A stretch of DNA of 64,000 nucleotides, taken from positions 1,116,001 through 1,180,000 of the forward strand of contig NZ_JBHZRC010000001.1 of assembly GCF_043641075.1 (NCBI RefSeq). The letters are read 5' to 3'. The notes under the pieces are model-generated. The model made no database searches and was not told where the DNA came from. It saw only the letters and a list, made by a program, of their open reading frames with translations. The translations under genes were made by a program, and so were the position numbers. This DNA comes from Bacillus_BD oryzisoli_A. GTDB lineage: Bacteria > Bacillota > Bacilli > Bacillales > Cytobacillaceae. The first letter of the stretch is position 1. Each line of letters begins with the position of its first letter. Positions 8,857 through 17,355 of the stretch are shown piece after piece.

Positions 8857-9753
8857 TTACTCCTCCATTCTAAACTCCTTCCCTTTAACTGCTTGATAAA
8901 AAGAATTAATAATCGGAGTGTTTATTTTTCTTTCTGCTGCTTTCTCCAAAACAAACCCAAGAATGGCATCTATTTCAGTAGGGCGATTCTCCACTATGTC
9001 GCGAAGCATGGATGATTGGTTATGTGCTGTTTTTTCACAAACAGCCATGACGTTTTGAAAATAGTCTGCTCCATCCTGCAGGCATAAACTAGTTTCAATC
9101 TCCGCAAACATCATCTTCACCATTTGAAAAAAATGAGGATTATGAATGAGCTCACCATTTTCAACCTGCAAAATGGCCGTTAATGGGTTTATTACTGCAT
9201 TAACTACCAGCTTTTTCAAAAGCATTTTCTCATAATCCTCTTCTAACAAGAAAGGAAAACCCTCATCATGTAGATGCAGTAAAAGGTTTTGAGGCTGTAC
9301 AATAGAATGGCGAAAGGGAGCTAGTTTTGTTAGACCTATACCTGTATGTATCACACGATTGGAATTTTTCTTCAAAGCCCCATGCTCAACGGTGCCCACA
9401 AAGATTTCTCCATTTAATTTATTAAGCATTTTTATATGTCCCATACCATTTTGCAAAAATAAAAGGATTTTATCAGAGCTGCTGTATTCATTTAGCTGTT
9501 CCATTAGATCCGGTAAATGATACTGCTTGACAGCAATGATGGTTAGGTCTTCTTCCCCACGCCACTCAGATACTGACTTAACCTCGAGCCATATTTGCTT
9601 TACCTCTCCATCACGTTCCAAAAATAATCCCTTTTCTTGAAGTTGTTCCGCTTGCTCTTTGGAACGTACATATAAACAGACAGAATGATGAATATGTAAA
9701 TAATAGGCAAACAATAAACCGAGGGATCCACCGCCTATAATTCCAATTTTCAT
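8857..9753 (-). CDS. panE: 2-dehydropantoate 2-reductase
   Basis: NADPH-dependent reduction of ketopantoate to pantoate for coenzyme A synthesis. 298 residues with the N-terminal Rossmann motif IGIIGGGSLGLLFAYYL, the NGMGHIKML segment, and the C-terminal helical domain with the catalytic Lys region (KKLVVNAVINPLTAI). Corresponds in position to ylbQ of B. subtilis. Ketopantoate reductase paralogues are common in this group, so substrate is inferred from the family. Confidence 0.88.
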   Translation of the reverse strand: MKIGIIGGGSLGLLFAYYLHIHHSVCLYVRSKEQAEQLQEKGLFLERDGEVKQIWLEVKSVSEWRGEEDLTIIAVKQYHLPDLMEQLNEYSSSDKILLFLQNGMGHIKMLNKLNGEIFVGTVEHGALKKNSNRVIHTGIGLTKLAPFRHSIVQPQNLLLHLHDEGFPFLLEEDYEKMLLKKLVVNAVINPLTAILQVENGELIHNPHFFQMVKMMFAEIETSLCLQDGADYFQNVMAVCEKTAHNQSSMLRDIVENRPTEIDAILGFVLEKAAERKINTPIINSFYQAVKGKEFRMEE

Positions 9754-9860
9754 GAACTAGTACCTTAATCCTTTCCAGCGTCAATTAAAGTCACAAAGAA
9801 CTTACTCTACATTTATTATAAAGGATTTACTATCCATTCGTATAGAAGATTGGAATAAAT

Positions 9861-9901
9861 AAAGAAACATCCGTTTACCATATGGTAACGGATGTTTCTT
9901 T
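9861..9901 (-). terminator. Terminator of the biotin carrier/carboxyltransferase operon
   Basis: AAAGAAACATCCGTTTACCA and TGGTAACGGATGTTTCTTT form a 19-bp stem with one bulged T. On the minus strand it lies directly after the carboxyltransferase stop and is followed by ATTTATTCC, a weak U tract. Confidence 0.8.
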
Positions 9902-9902
9902 A

Positions 9903-11444
9903 TTAAACAGGATAGACGGGATGTTTCCTGCTGCTAAACGTCATTTCCTTCGTTTCATACATTTCAAAGCGAGAAACAAGAAATGAGCGTAATTCATGTG
10001 GAGAAACAATATCATCTATAATGAGTTCTGCAGCCAGCTTATAAATATCAATCGCCTCTTGGTACTCCTTTTGCTTCTCTACCATAAATGCAAGTTTTTC
10101 ATTTTGATCCTTTATTTCATTTATTTTATTTGAATAAACAGCATTAACTGCAGCCTCAGGTCCCATTACTGCAATTTGAGCTGTTGGCAATGCAACACAG
10201 CAATCAGGCTCAAACGCTGGACCGGCCATTGCATAAAGACCTGCACCATAGGCTTTACGAATAATCACAGAAATTTTGGGAACTGTTGCTGAACTCATTG
10301 CAGCAATGAATTTTGCACCATGACGAATGATCCCCGCTTTTTCTACCTTTGTCCCTATCATGAAGCCTGGAACATCCGCTAAAAATAACAGCGGGATATT
10401 AAATGCATCACAAAGAGTGATGAACCTAGCACCTTTATCGGCAGAATCAACAAACAAGACTCCGCCTTTTACCTTCGGCTGGTTTGCAATAATCCCCACT
10501 ACTTTTCCATCTATTCTTGCCAATCCTGTGATCAATTCCGCTGCAAACAACCTTTTTATTTCAAAAAAACTTCCCATATCAATAAGCGAGTCAATACAAT
10601 GATACATATTAAAAGGAATATTTTGATTTGGTGGGATGATCTTCTCTAACTGAAGACCTTCCTTCGGGTTCTTACCCGCAGTGATTGAAGGCTTTTCTTG
10701 ATAATTAGAGGGAAAATAGCTTAAGTATTGCTTTGCAAGATTTATTGCTTCTTCTTCGTTCGAAGCTAATACATCACCACACCCGCTAATCGTACAATGC
10801 ATCCTTGCTCCGCCCATTTCCTCCAAGCTAACCTTTTCTCCGATCACTTTCTCAGCCATTCTCGGAGAACCTAAATACATCGAAGCATTTTGATCAACCA
10901 TGATGACAAGATCACAAAAAGCCGGGATATAGGCACCTCCTGCAGCAGAAGGTCCAAATAACAAACAAATCTGTGGAATCATCCCAGAAAGCTTTACTTG
11001 ATTATAAAAAATTCTTCCTGCACCTCTTCTGTTTGGAAACATTTCTAGTTGATCTGTAATTCTAGCACCAGCTGAGTCAACTAAATAAAGAAGCGGTACC
11101 TTTATTCTCTCGGCTGTTTCTTGAATACGGATGATTTTTTCAACTGTACGGGCCCCCCATGAACCCGCTTTTACAGTCGAATCATTGGCCATTACGCAGA
11201 CCGTCTGACCATTAATCCTTCCAGTTGCCGTCACAACACCATCCGCTGGAAGGTCATCATCAAGACAATTGGCGAATCTGCCATCCTCATCGTATTCTCC
11301 ATTGTCAAACAATAATTCAAGACGTTTTCGAACAAAGAGCTTGTTTTGAAACGCGAGCTTTTCATGGTATTGTTTCTTTCCGCCAGCTTCAAGTTTTTGT
11401 TTTCTTTGCTGCAATACCTGAAGTAACAACTGTATGGAAGACAT
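9903..11444 (-). CDS. Acyl-CoA carboxylase, carboxyltransferase (beta) subunit
   Basis: Transfers CO2 from carboxybiotin to an acyl-CoA (propionyl-, methylcrotonyl- or acetyl-CoA type). About 513 residues with two crotonase-fold halves. Motifs include LYLVDSAGARITDQ, GPSAAGGAYIPAFCD, FLADVPGFMIGTKVE (biotin/acyl-CoA oxyanion region) and AYGAGLYAMAGPAFEPD. The start at 11444 (MSSIQLLL) has AAGGAGG at 6-7 nt; the longer frame from 11465 would contain this site. It follows the biotin carrier gene by 34 bp. No biotin carboxylase subunit is encoded nearby, so it presumably uses one from elsewhere. Substrate cannot be assigned from sequence alone. Confidence 0.9.
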   Translation of the reverse strand: MSSIQLLLQVLQQRKQKLEAGGKKQYHEKLAFQNKLFVRKRLELLFDNGEYDEDGRFANCLDDDLPADGVVTATGRINGQTVCVMANDSTVKAGSWGARTVEKIIRIQETAERIKVPLLYLVDSAGARITDQLEMFPNRRGAGRIFYNQVKLSGMIPQICLLFGPSAAGGAYIPAFCDLVIMVDQNASMYLGSPRMAEKVIGEKVSLEEMGGARMHCTISGCGDVLASNEEEAINLAKQYLSYFPSNYQEKPSITAGKNPKEGLQLEKIIPPNQNIPFNMYHCIDSLIDMGSFFEIKRLFAAELITGLARIDGKVVGIIANQPKVKGGVLFVDSADKGARFITLCDAFNIPLLFLADVPGFMIGTKVEKAGIIRHGAKFIAAMSSATVPKISVIIRKAYGAGLYAMAGPAFEPDCCVALPTAQIAVMGPEAAVNAVYSNKINEIKDQNEKLAFMVEKQKEYQEAIDIYKLAAELIIDDIVSPHELRSFLVSRFEMYETKEMTFSSRKHPVYPV

Positions 11445-11478
11445 ATTCCCCCTCCTTTTTTCCATTAAAGTCCCATTG

Positions 11479-11691
11479 CTACTTTAAGACCATCAACACG
11501 TCACCTTCATTTACAAAGTCACCCACCGCTACTCGAATTTCCGATACTTCTCCTTTCTCACTGCTTTCTATTGGGATGGCCATTTTCATTGACTCCAAAA
11601 TAATCACTTCCTGCCCAACCGAGACTTGCTCGCCCTGGCTTACTGGTATCATCAGTACCACTCCTGCCATAATTGCTTTTACCTCTTTCAT
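11479..11691 (-). CDS. Stand-alone biotin carboxyl carrier protein
   Basis: 70-residue biotinyl-lipoyl domain with the biotinylation motif ILESMKM (Lys about 36) and the VKAIMAGVV start and VGDFVNEGDVLMVLK end of the flattened beta barrel. It lacks the Pro/Ala-rich linker of AccB, so it is the minimal carrier type paired with acyl-CoA carboxylases such as the yng cluster of B. subtilis. First gene of a two-gene operon with the carboxyltransferase. A strong GGAGG-type site precedes the ATG. Confidence 0.88.
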   Translation of the reverse strand: MKEVKAIMAGVVLMIPVSQGEQVSVGQEVIILESMKMAIPIESSEKGEVSEIRVAVGDFVNEGDVLMVLK

Positions 11692-11900
11692 TGTTTTCCC
11701 TCCTTGAATCTCATTTCGTTAGTCATTTCGATTATTTGTAACCGTTTTCTTTCAATAAAGCAGAATTTTTTAAATAAATAGTATATAATAATATTTACAA
11801 AAGTCATATATTGCTTATGTTTATTAAAGGGTTTATAACTATACCTATTCACTTAAAACATTGAACATGCAATTTTTGCTTCAAAAGGAGGATGGATTAA

Positions 11901-12374
11901 ATGTCGATGGAAATAATTAAACTAAAAGTAAATTACAAAACACTTGAGGAATTTAAGAAATTTAAAGAATACGGAATCCAAGAGCTGTCAATGAGCGAGG
12001 ATCTCGAAGCAAATATAATTGAGAATGACAGCGAATCTCCATTTTACGGTATTTATTTTGGCGATAAGCTCGTTGCAAGGATGAGCGTATATCAAGTAAA
12101 CGCGAAATATAATCGTTATTTTGAACCACCTGTAGATTATTTGGAAATTTGGAAGCTTGAGGTCCTTCCAGATTATCAAGATAGAGGCTATGGAACGGCT
12201 CTCGTGGAATTTGCTAAAGGATTTGGAATGCCAATCAAAACAAATCCAAGGATTAAGTCCAGAGGCTTTTGGGAGAAGATGGGCTTTCAATCTGTTAACT
12301 ATGAAATGGAGCGTGACTTAGGAGAGAATCCACTCATTTGGCATCCTGACGGAGTGAAGGAAGCCATAAAGTAA
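11901..12374 (+). CDS. ylbP: GNAT-family N-acetyltransferase (YlbP-like)
   Basis: 157 residues. The acetyl-CoA-binding motif A is visible as LEVLPDYQDRGYGTALVEFAKG (about 90-111), preceded by a beta strand DYLEIWKLEV. Substrate unknown. An excellent AAAAGGAGGATGG site precedes the ATG. It is divergent from the carboxylase operon and convergent with rsfA, the same place as ylbP in B. subtilis. Confidence 0.88.
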   Translation: MSMEIIKLKVNYKTLEEFKKFKEYGIQELSMSEDLEANIIENDSESPFYGIYFGDKLVARMSVYQVNAKYNRYFEPPVDYLEIWKLEVLPDYQDRGYGTALVEFAKGFGMPIKTNPRIKSRGFWEKMGFQSVNYEMERDLGENPLIWHPDGVKEAIK

Positions 12375-12382
12375 AATAAGAA

Positions 12383-12418
12383 AAACAAGCAGACAAGGCA
12401 TTGTCCGCTTGTTTTTTT
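12383..12418. terminator. Bidirectional terminator between ylbP and rsfA
   Basis: AAACAAGC-GACAA and TTGTC-GCTTGTTT form an interrupted 13-bp stem (one A/C mismatch) with a GGCA loop. T runs follow on the plus strand (TTTTTTTATTT) and A runs precede, so it can serve both converging genes. Confidence 0.85.
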
Positions 12419-13055
12419 ATTTATCAAGCTTTTCCAGATTGCCATTTTTATCCATTTGAAAACGAACCTTTTGGGCAAATTCTTCTTCTTTTAACACAAC
12501 CATTTTGCGTGCTCGTTCCATTATTTCAATTAGAGCTTTATAATCATGCTCCATTTCATATAGTTCCTTTGATAAACGAGCATTTTCTGCTGTAATATCT
12601 TGTATTTTCTGTTCAAGCCTTTTTATGTTGTTTTTATATATTGACAGACTTTCCTGATAATCTGATGAATTTTGCGCACGATCATATAGTTTGTTCAAAT
12701 AGACTATTAATTCCTCAAACGTTATTTCCTTCATTACTGGTGGAGATATTTCTTCTGTCTTAACAGGAGGGTTATCGGATGCTTTTATTTCCCGAGTGCT
12801 GACTTCATTTTTATCAATAGGACTTCTCTTGGCATCTTTACGTTGTTTTTTTGCAAGTTCAATTCCGGATTTATACTGCTTTCTTATTGATGAATTCCAG
12901 CGAAATCCACATGCTGCAGCTGTTCTTGACAGCCTTTTTCCAACCTCCTCAAAAGCTTGAAGCTGTGTTCCACCTTCACGAATATGACGAAGTACAACCT
13001 CAGCAAGCAGCAAATCCTCATCCTGTGTCCAAGCATCCTGTCGTGTAGTTGACAT
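12417..13055 (-). CDS. rsfA: Prespore-specific transcriptional regulator RsfA (YlbO)
   Basis: Myb/SANT-like DNA-binding protein that modulates sigma-F-dependent genes in the forespore. 212 residues: N-terminal Myb-type domain (about 1-62) with RQDAWTQDEDLLLAEVVL and TAAACGFRWN, a basic/acidic linker with low complexity, and a C-terminal coiled coil (about 125-190). The start at 13055 (MSTTRQDAW) has AGGAGGG 8 nt upstream and matches the family; an ATG at 13085 is in frame but the ribosome site lies inside that extension. Confidence 0.93.
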   Translation of the reverse strand: MSTTRQDAWTQDEDLLLAEVVLRHIREGGTQLQAFEEVGKRLSRTAAACGFRWNSSIRKQYKSGIELAKKQRKDAKRSPIDKNEVSTREIKASDNPPVKTEEISPPVMKEITFEELIVYLNKLYDRAQNSSDYQESLSIYKNNIKRLEQKIQDITAENARLSKELYEMEHDYKALIEIMERARKMVVLKEEEFAQKVRFQMDKNGNLEKLDK

Positions 13056-13213
13056 CTGAAAATCCCTCCTAGTTTTTTTATTCATACATATGCATCTACT
13101 AGAAAAGATAGACTGACATCATCTTAGTTTTCAGTTATTTCTTGAATTTTACCTTTCTTGCTGTAGTAAACATAGTAGTTGCGAACAAACTAAACATCGC
13201 TCTTTAACACAGC

Positions 13214-13972
13214 CTACTTTTTATTTAAAAAATTATCTACTTGCTTATGATGTGCTTCTTGTTCCCATAAAACAGCACAACGTCTTACTTCTTCTTCAAT
13301 TCTTTCAACCACACTACTCTCATTCCATCTTTTTATTAGCATTTCTTTATAAGCCGAAGTGACGCTAGGTTCAAGCTGTACTATTTTCTGGACAAAGGTT
13401 TGCAGTCCTTCTTTTGAATCACCCTCGAACAAATAATCAACAAATCCAAGCTCTTGTAATTCTTCTTCATGGTAGAGCCTGGCTTCCATTAACATTCTTA
13501 ATCCTTTTGCAGGAGGTATTTTTTCAAGTATCATTGTACCTCCACCCCAGCCAGTCGTTATTGCCAAGGTCCCTTGAATAAATCCCGCTTTGATTCCCCT
13601 TCTAGCAATTCGAAAATCACATGCTGCTGCTATCTCACAGCCACCCCCTACAGCTGTTCCATTCAACAAGGCGATGGTTGGCTTTGGCAAAAGGAATATC
13701 TTTGTTAAAATATGCGACATTTTTGAAAGCATTCCATATGCTTCTTTTTCAGTATGTAATTGATGAAAAACAGACAAATCTCCGCCAGAGCAAAATGCCC
13801 TATCACCAGCACCTGTAATAACAAAGGCTTTCACATCCTTATCATTAGCAAGAGTCACAGCCTGCTCTAACCCCTGCATGATGTCATCATTAACTGCGTT
13901 ACGTTTTTCAGCTCTATTAATCGTAAAAACTAGCAGTCCATCTTTTTGCTTTTGAATCAAATACGGTTCCAT
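13214..13972 (-). CDS. Enoyl-CoA hydratase/isomerase family protein
   Basis: 252-residue crotonase-fold enzyme. Oxyanion-hole motifs AFCSGGDLSVF (about 58-68) and LNGTAVGGGCEIAAACDFRIA (about 102-123) are present, followed by GTLAITTGWGGG where catalytic Glu residues often lie; the usual second Glu is not obvious here, so hydratase activity is not certain and isomerase or other crotonase chemistry is possible. AGGAGG precedes the ATG. It stands alone between rsfA and rpmF, separated from rpmF by a terminator. Proximity to the acyl-CoA carboxylase pair suggests, but does not show, a shared role in acyl-CoA breakdown. Confidence 0.85.
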   Translation of the reverse strand: MEPYLIQKQKDGLLVFTINRAEKRNAVNDDIMQGLEQAVTLANDKDVKAFVITGAGDRAFCSGGDLSVFHQLHTEKEAYGMLSKMSHILTKIFLLPKPTIALLNGTAVGGGCEIAAACDFRIARRGIKAGFIQGTLAITTGWGGGTMILEKIPPAKGLRMLMEARLYHEEELQELGFVDYLFEGDSKEGLQTFVQKIVQLEPSVTSAYKEMLIKRWNESSVVERIEEEVRRCAVLWEQEAHHKQVDNFLNKK

Positions 13973-14050
13973 GTATAGTTCCTCCTGTCATCGGTCATTA
14001 TGTAAAGTATCTATTTGATGTTCTACTTACTATTATTAACTAAAATAACA

Positions 14051-14082
14051 AAAGCACAAGAACATATATGTTCTTGTGCTTT
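14051..14082 (-). terminator. Terminator of ylbN-rpmF
   Basis: Perfect 15-bp inverted repeat AAAGCACAAGAACAT / ATGTTCTTGTGCTTT with a two-base centre, 17 bp after the rpmF stop on the minus strand, followed by TGTTATTTTAG. Confidence 0.85.
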
Positions 14083-14098
14083 CATTAAACATGGAAAA

Positions 14099-14272
14099 TT
14101 AGTCGTTAACTACTTCCTTGCCTTTGTATGTTCCGCATGCTTTACATACGCGGTGAGCAAGTTTCATTTCACCACAGTTTGGGCATTCTGTCATACCTGG
14201 CACCTGTAATTTAAAATGTGTACGACGCTTTCTTTTCGCAGTTTTTGATGTTCTTCTAAAAGGTACAGCCAT
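14099..14272 (-). CDS. rpmF: Ribosomal protein bL32
   Basis: 57 residues, MAVPFRRTSKTAKRKRRTHF, basic N-terminus, then a zinc ribbon with CPNC and CKAC (the zinc-binding form of L32). The start at 14272 has AAGGAGGTG upstream; three extra codons to 14281 are excluded because they overlap the ribosome binding site. It follows ylbN, the usual YceD-rpmF pair. Confidence 0.97.
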   Translation of the reverse strand: MAVPFRRTSKTAKRKRRTHFKLQVPGMTECPNCGEMKLAHRVCKACGTYKGKEVVND

Positions 14273-14354
14273 TATTCCCACCTCCTTAAAGAGTATTAAG
14301 AAAGTTGCGAAGACCTGTCATCTATGTCCTCAACTGCCTATTTTCTCCTTCTGA

Positions 14355-14879
14355 TTAGGAATCAGAAGTTCGATCATCTTGATCAAAAAATTTAGCAAGC
14401 CCAGCAAGACGAGGGTCAATTTTGTCTTTCTTATCATGTTCATGAATAACTTCCCAATCTTTTCCAGATTGAGGAGCACCTTCTTCCGTGCTATCTTCAC
14501 AGAAAACCTGCATTGGGACTTCAAGCAATAATATTTCATGAATAATCGGCATAACGTCGATAACATCATTTTTCACTTGATGAACCTCTTCATCGCTTTC
14601 AAAATCGTAGCCATTCAGAAGGAAAGTTTCGGTTGTTTCAACATTAATTGGATAATTCACGTCAACTAACGTACGAGAACAAGGAAGAGTTAAATAACCG
14701 TTTATCCTTAAATGAAACGTTACCTTTGATGAACTAATATCGGCATAGCCTGTGACATGCATAGGCGAAACCTTACGAATCGAAGGATCGATTTTCATTA
14801 TTTCATCAGCATCAACGATTTCATCAATTGGAAATTCCATACTTCGATGTTTCTGTAACTGACTTAAAGTCCATTTCAT
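14355..14879 (-). CDS. ylbN: YceD/DUF177 family protein YlbN
   Basis: 174 residues of the DUF177 family found beside rpmF in most bacteria and implicated in 23S rRNA or ribosome metabolism. Acidic C-terminus (DPRLAGLAKFFD motif, typical of the family). It has the CSRTLVDVNYPINVE core. Start at 14879 (MKWTLSQLQKH) with GGGGTGATT upstream; a GTG three codons earlier overlaps that site. A consensus sigma-A promoter lies 28-57 bp upstream. Confidence 0.92.
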   Translation of the reverse strand: MKWTLSQLQKHRSMEFPIDEIVDADEIMKIDPSIRKVSPMHVTGYADISSSKVTFHLRINGYLTLPCSRTLVDVNYPINVETTETFLLNGYDFESDEEVHQVKNDVIDVMPIIHEILLLEVPMQVFCEDSTEEGAPQSGKDWEVIHEHDKKDKIDPRLAGLAKFFDQDDRTSDS

Positions 14880-14906
14880 TCGAATCACCCCAAGGCAACA
14901 AAGGTA

Positions 14907-14935
14907 ATTATAGCTTTCATATAATTATTTGTCAA
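14907..14935 (-). promoter_or_regulatory. Sigma-A promoter of ylbN-rpmF
   Basis: On the minus strand TTGACA (14935-14930), a 17-bp spacer and TATAAT (14912-14907): both hexamers match the consensus perfectly, 28 bp before the ylbN start, as fits a ribosomal protein operon. Confidence 0.88.
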
Positions 14936-15073
14936 TATTATTTCTTTACAGTAAAAACAACTGAGTTTTAACATTTGTACACACTATTAGTAGTTTACCC
15001 CAATAAGTTGTTTACAACCACATTTTAGATTAAAATGGTAAAAAATTCTTTTTGTGAATAAAGGAGTAAGTAA

Positions 15074-16321
15074 ATGAAAGCAGTTGGAGTTGTTGTTGAA
15101 TATAATCCTTTCCATCATGGACATGCCTATCATATTGAAAACGCAAGAAAAGCAACGGGAGCAGATGTAGTCATTGCAGCGATGAGCGGAAACTTCCTGC
15201 AAAGAGGCGAACCAGCTATTGTTTCAAAGTGGACCCGGACGGAAATGGCACTGAAAGGTGGAATTGACCTTGTCTTTGAGCTCCCCTATTCATATGCGGT
15301 CCAAAAGGCTGATACATTTGCAGCTGGTGCCGTTTCACTTTTAGGAGCAGCTGGCTGTCAATTTATCTGTTTTGGCAGTGAGTCAGGCAATATCGAAGAC
15401 TTTTATCATACCTATCACTTTCTCGAAAAACATCATGAACCATACAACTACGAAATTAAACGATTTATCAATAAAGGATACAGTTATCCAAAAGCGTTAT
15501 CACTTGCATTCAAAGCTTTAGAGCCTGCTGAAAATGTAGTCGACCTAAGTTTACCCAATAATATTCTCGGCTTTCAGTATGTTAAAGCTGCTGAAAAAAG
15601 CGGGTACCCTGTCAAAATGGTAACGATCGCAAGAAAAAGTGCAAATTATCATGACCAGCATTTTTCCTCCGCATCGATAGCAAGTGCAACAAGTATTCGT
15701 AACGCTCTATTTTCTAATAACGCTGATATCACAAAGATTCAATCGTATGTACCCGTTCATACATATGAAGGTTTAATGCAATATCATCATAATTTTGGAG
15801 CATTTCATAACTGGAATATGTATTGGCCATACCTCAAGCTCAATCTACTGCAATTAAGCCCTTATGAGCTAAGAGTGATTTACGAGGTAGAGGAAGGAAT
15901 TGAAAATCGTCTTCTATCTCTTGCCATCAAATGTGAAACATTCCCGCAGTTTATGGAAGAGTTAAAAACAAAACGGTATACATGGACACGTCTACAAAGA
16001 ACGTTAACCCATATTCTCACACATACCGTAAAAAATGAAATGTCTGCCTTAAATGATAAGGTGCCATACCTACGATTACTCGGAATGACAGAAACAGGTC
16101 GAAAATATTTAAATCAATTGAAAAAGGATTGTCCAATCCCCCTCATATCAAAGCGTTCTTCCTTTACGCATCAGCAGATTGTAACGGATACAAGATCAGC
16201 TAGGATTTACGCGATGGGATTGCCGGAGCAGTACAGACAAAAGGCCATTGAGCTGGAATTTAAGCAGCAGCCAATCTATATAGAAGATGATCATAATGAA
16301 CAAAAAAATAAAGCGATTTAA
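15074..16321 (+). CDS. tmcAL: tRNA(Met) cytidine acetate ligase TmcAL (YlbM)
   Basis: ATP-dependent enzyme that acetylates the wobble cytidine of elongator tRNA-Met, using acetate. 415 residues with the nucleotidyltransferase signature VVVEYNPFHHGHAYHI at the N-terminus (HxGH), SGNFLQRGEPA and the C-terminal domain. Family length is about 400-415. GGAG precedes the ATG. It is divergent from ylbN and convergent with ylbL. Confidence 0.94.
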   Translation: MKAVGVVVEYNPFHHGHAYHIENARKATGADVVIAAMSGNFLQRGEPAIVSKWTRTEMALKGGIDLVFELPYSYAVQKADTFAAGAVSLLGAAGCQFICFGSESGNIEDFYHTYHFLEKHHEPYNYEIKRFINKGYSYPKALSLAFKALEPAENVVDLSLPNNILGFQYVKAAEKSGYPVKMVTIARKSANYHDQHFSSASIASATSIRNALFSNNADITKIQSYVPVHTYEGLMQYHHNFGAFHNWNMYWPYLKLNLLQLSPYELRVIYEVEEGIENRLLSLAIKCETFPQFMEELKTKRYTWTRLQRTLTHILTHTVKNEMSALNDKVPYLRLLGMTETGRKYLNQLKKDCPIPLISKRSSFTHQQIVTDTRSARIYAMGLPEQYRQKAIELEFKQQPIYIEDDHNEQKNKAI

Positions 16322-16332
16322 TCGCTTTATTT
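16307..16332. terminator. Bidirectional terminator between tmcAL and ylbL
   Basis: AAATAAAGCG/CGCTTTATTT stem around ATTTAAT, overlapping both converging stop codons, with T7 on the plus side and TTTTTTG on the minus side. Confidence 0.8.
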
Positions 16333-17355
16333 TTTTGGCTTAAGATTTTCCAAATAACTAACAGCATCAGCAAATGTATTAATCGGAATTATTTTCATAT
16401 CTGTACCGATATCCTTTGCAGTATGAACAGCAGCCTGATAATTAGAATCCTTCGCGCCATTTTCATTTGGAGCAAGGAAAATATCAGCGCCTGCATGATC
16501 TGCTGCAATGACCTTCTGTTCAATCCCACCAATTTTACCAACCGTTCCATCAGGCGAAATCGTTCCTGTACCAGCAATCTCATAGCCTTTTGTTAAATCC
16601 AACTCCGTTAACTGGTTATAGATTTCAAGCGAAAACATAAATCCCGCAGAAGGACCGCCGATTTCATCAGTTTTAACCTTTACATCTGGTTTTACGATTA
16701 ATTCCTTATCGTCTACCAGCCCTATCCCTATTCCGACTCTTTCTTTATTCTCATCATCTTTAAACTCTTCGACGTTCACACTCACTTCATTGACTTGTTC
16801 TTCTCTTTCATAGGCCAGCAAAATCTGCTTACCCGCTTTTAAACCACTTACATAGTTAATAAATTCTTCAGACGACTGAAATTCAAACCCATCTACTTTA
16901 AAAATTCGATCGCCAGGCTTCAATTTTCCCTCTGCAGGCATTTCAGGAACAACATGCAGAACATAAACACCATTATAACGGTAATCCACTGGGATTCCCG
17001 CCTTTTTATATGCGACCTCTATCGCAGCAATTTTTGAAGTATCCATTAAATGCAATTGACGGATATTATATTCTTCATCTGTTTCATCCTTCGCTCTGAT
17101 ATCTTCCATAGGGTAGAGTTCTACGTAATCCATGAATTTTGCTGAAAGATAAGAATAGATGTTAGCTCTTCCCATTCGTACGGTTGTAAGCATAAAGTTA
17201 CCCTCTTCGTCAAATCCATCTTCAACCTTAATAATAGGTTCGAGCTCCTTTGCCATACCTGGCTTGGAAACGTAGTAAGGAAGATAATAAAAAGAAGAAG
17301 CTAACAATAAAATGGCTGTTACAAGAAGGATACGAATAATTTTTGTATTTTTCAT
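16327..17355 (-). CDS. ylbL: Membrane-anchored PDZ and Lon-type serine protease YlbL
   Basis: 342 residues: N-terminal membrane anchor (about 8-25), a PDZ domain (about 120-200, KLKPGDRIFKVDGFEF), and a Lon S16 catalytic domain with the DEIGGPSAGFMFSLEI serine motif (Ser in GPSAG) and a downstream Lys in the GTGTISPDGTVGKIGGIEQK region. In B. subtilis YlbL is one of two proteases that clear the SOS division inhibitor YneA. It overlaps ylbK by four bases (ATGA), so the pair is translationally coupled. Confidence 0.93.
   Translation of the reverse strand: MKNTKIIRILLVTAILLLASSFYYLPYYVSKPGMAKELEPIIKVEDGFDEEGNFMLTTVRMGRANIYSYLSAKFMDYVELYPMEDIRAKDETDEEYNIRQLHLMDTSKIAAIEVAYKKAGIPVDYRYNGVYVLHVVPEMPAEGKLKPGDRIFKVDGFEFQSSEEFINYVSGLKAGKQILLAYEREEQVNEVSVNVEEFKDDENKERVGIGIGLVDDKELIVKPDVKVKTDEIGGPSAGFMFSLEIYNQLTELDLTKGYEIAGTGTISPDGTVGKIGGIEQKVIAADHAGADIFLAPNENGAKDSNYQAAVHTAKDIGTDMKIIPINTFADAVSYLENLKPKK

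Noticed and set aside
9903..13972. A complete acyl-CoA degradation island
   Set aside because: Only a carrier, a carboxyltransferase and a crotonase-fold protein are present, and ylbP and rsfA lie between; there is no acyl-CoA dehydrogenase, ligase or regulator.
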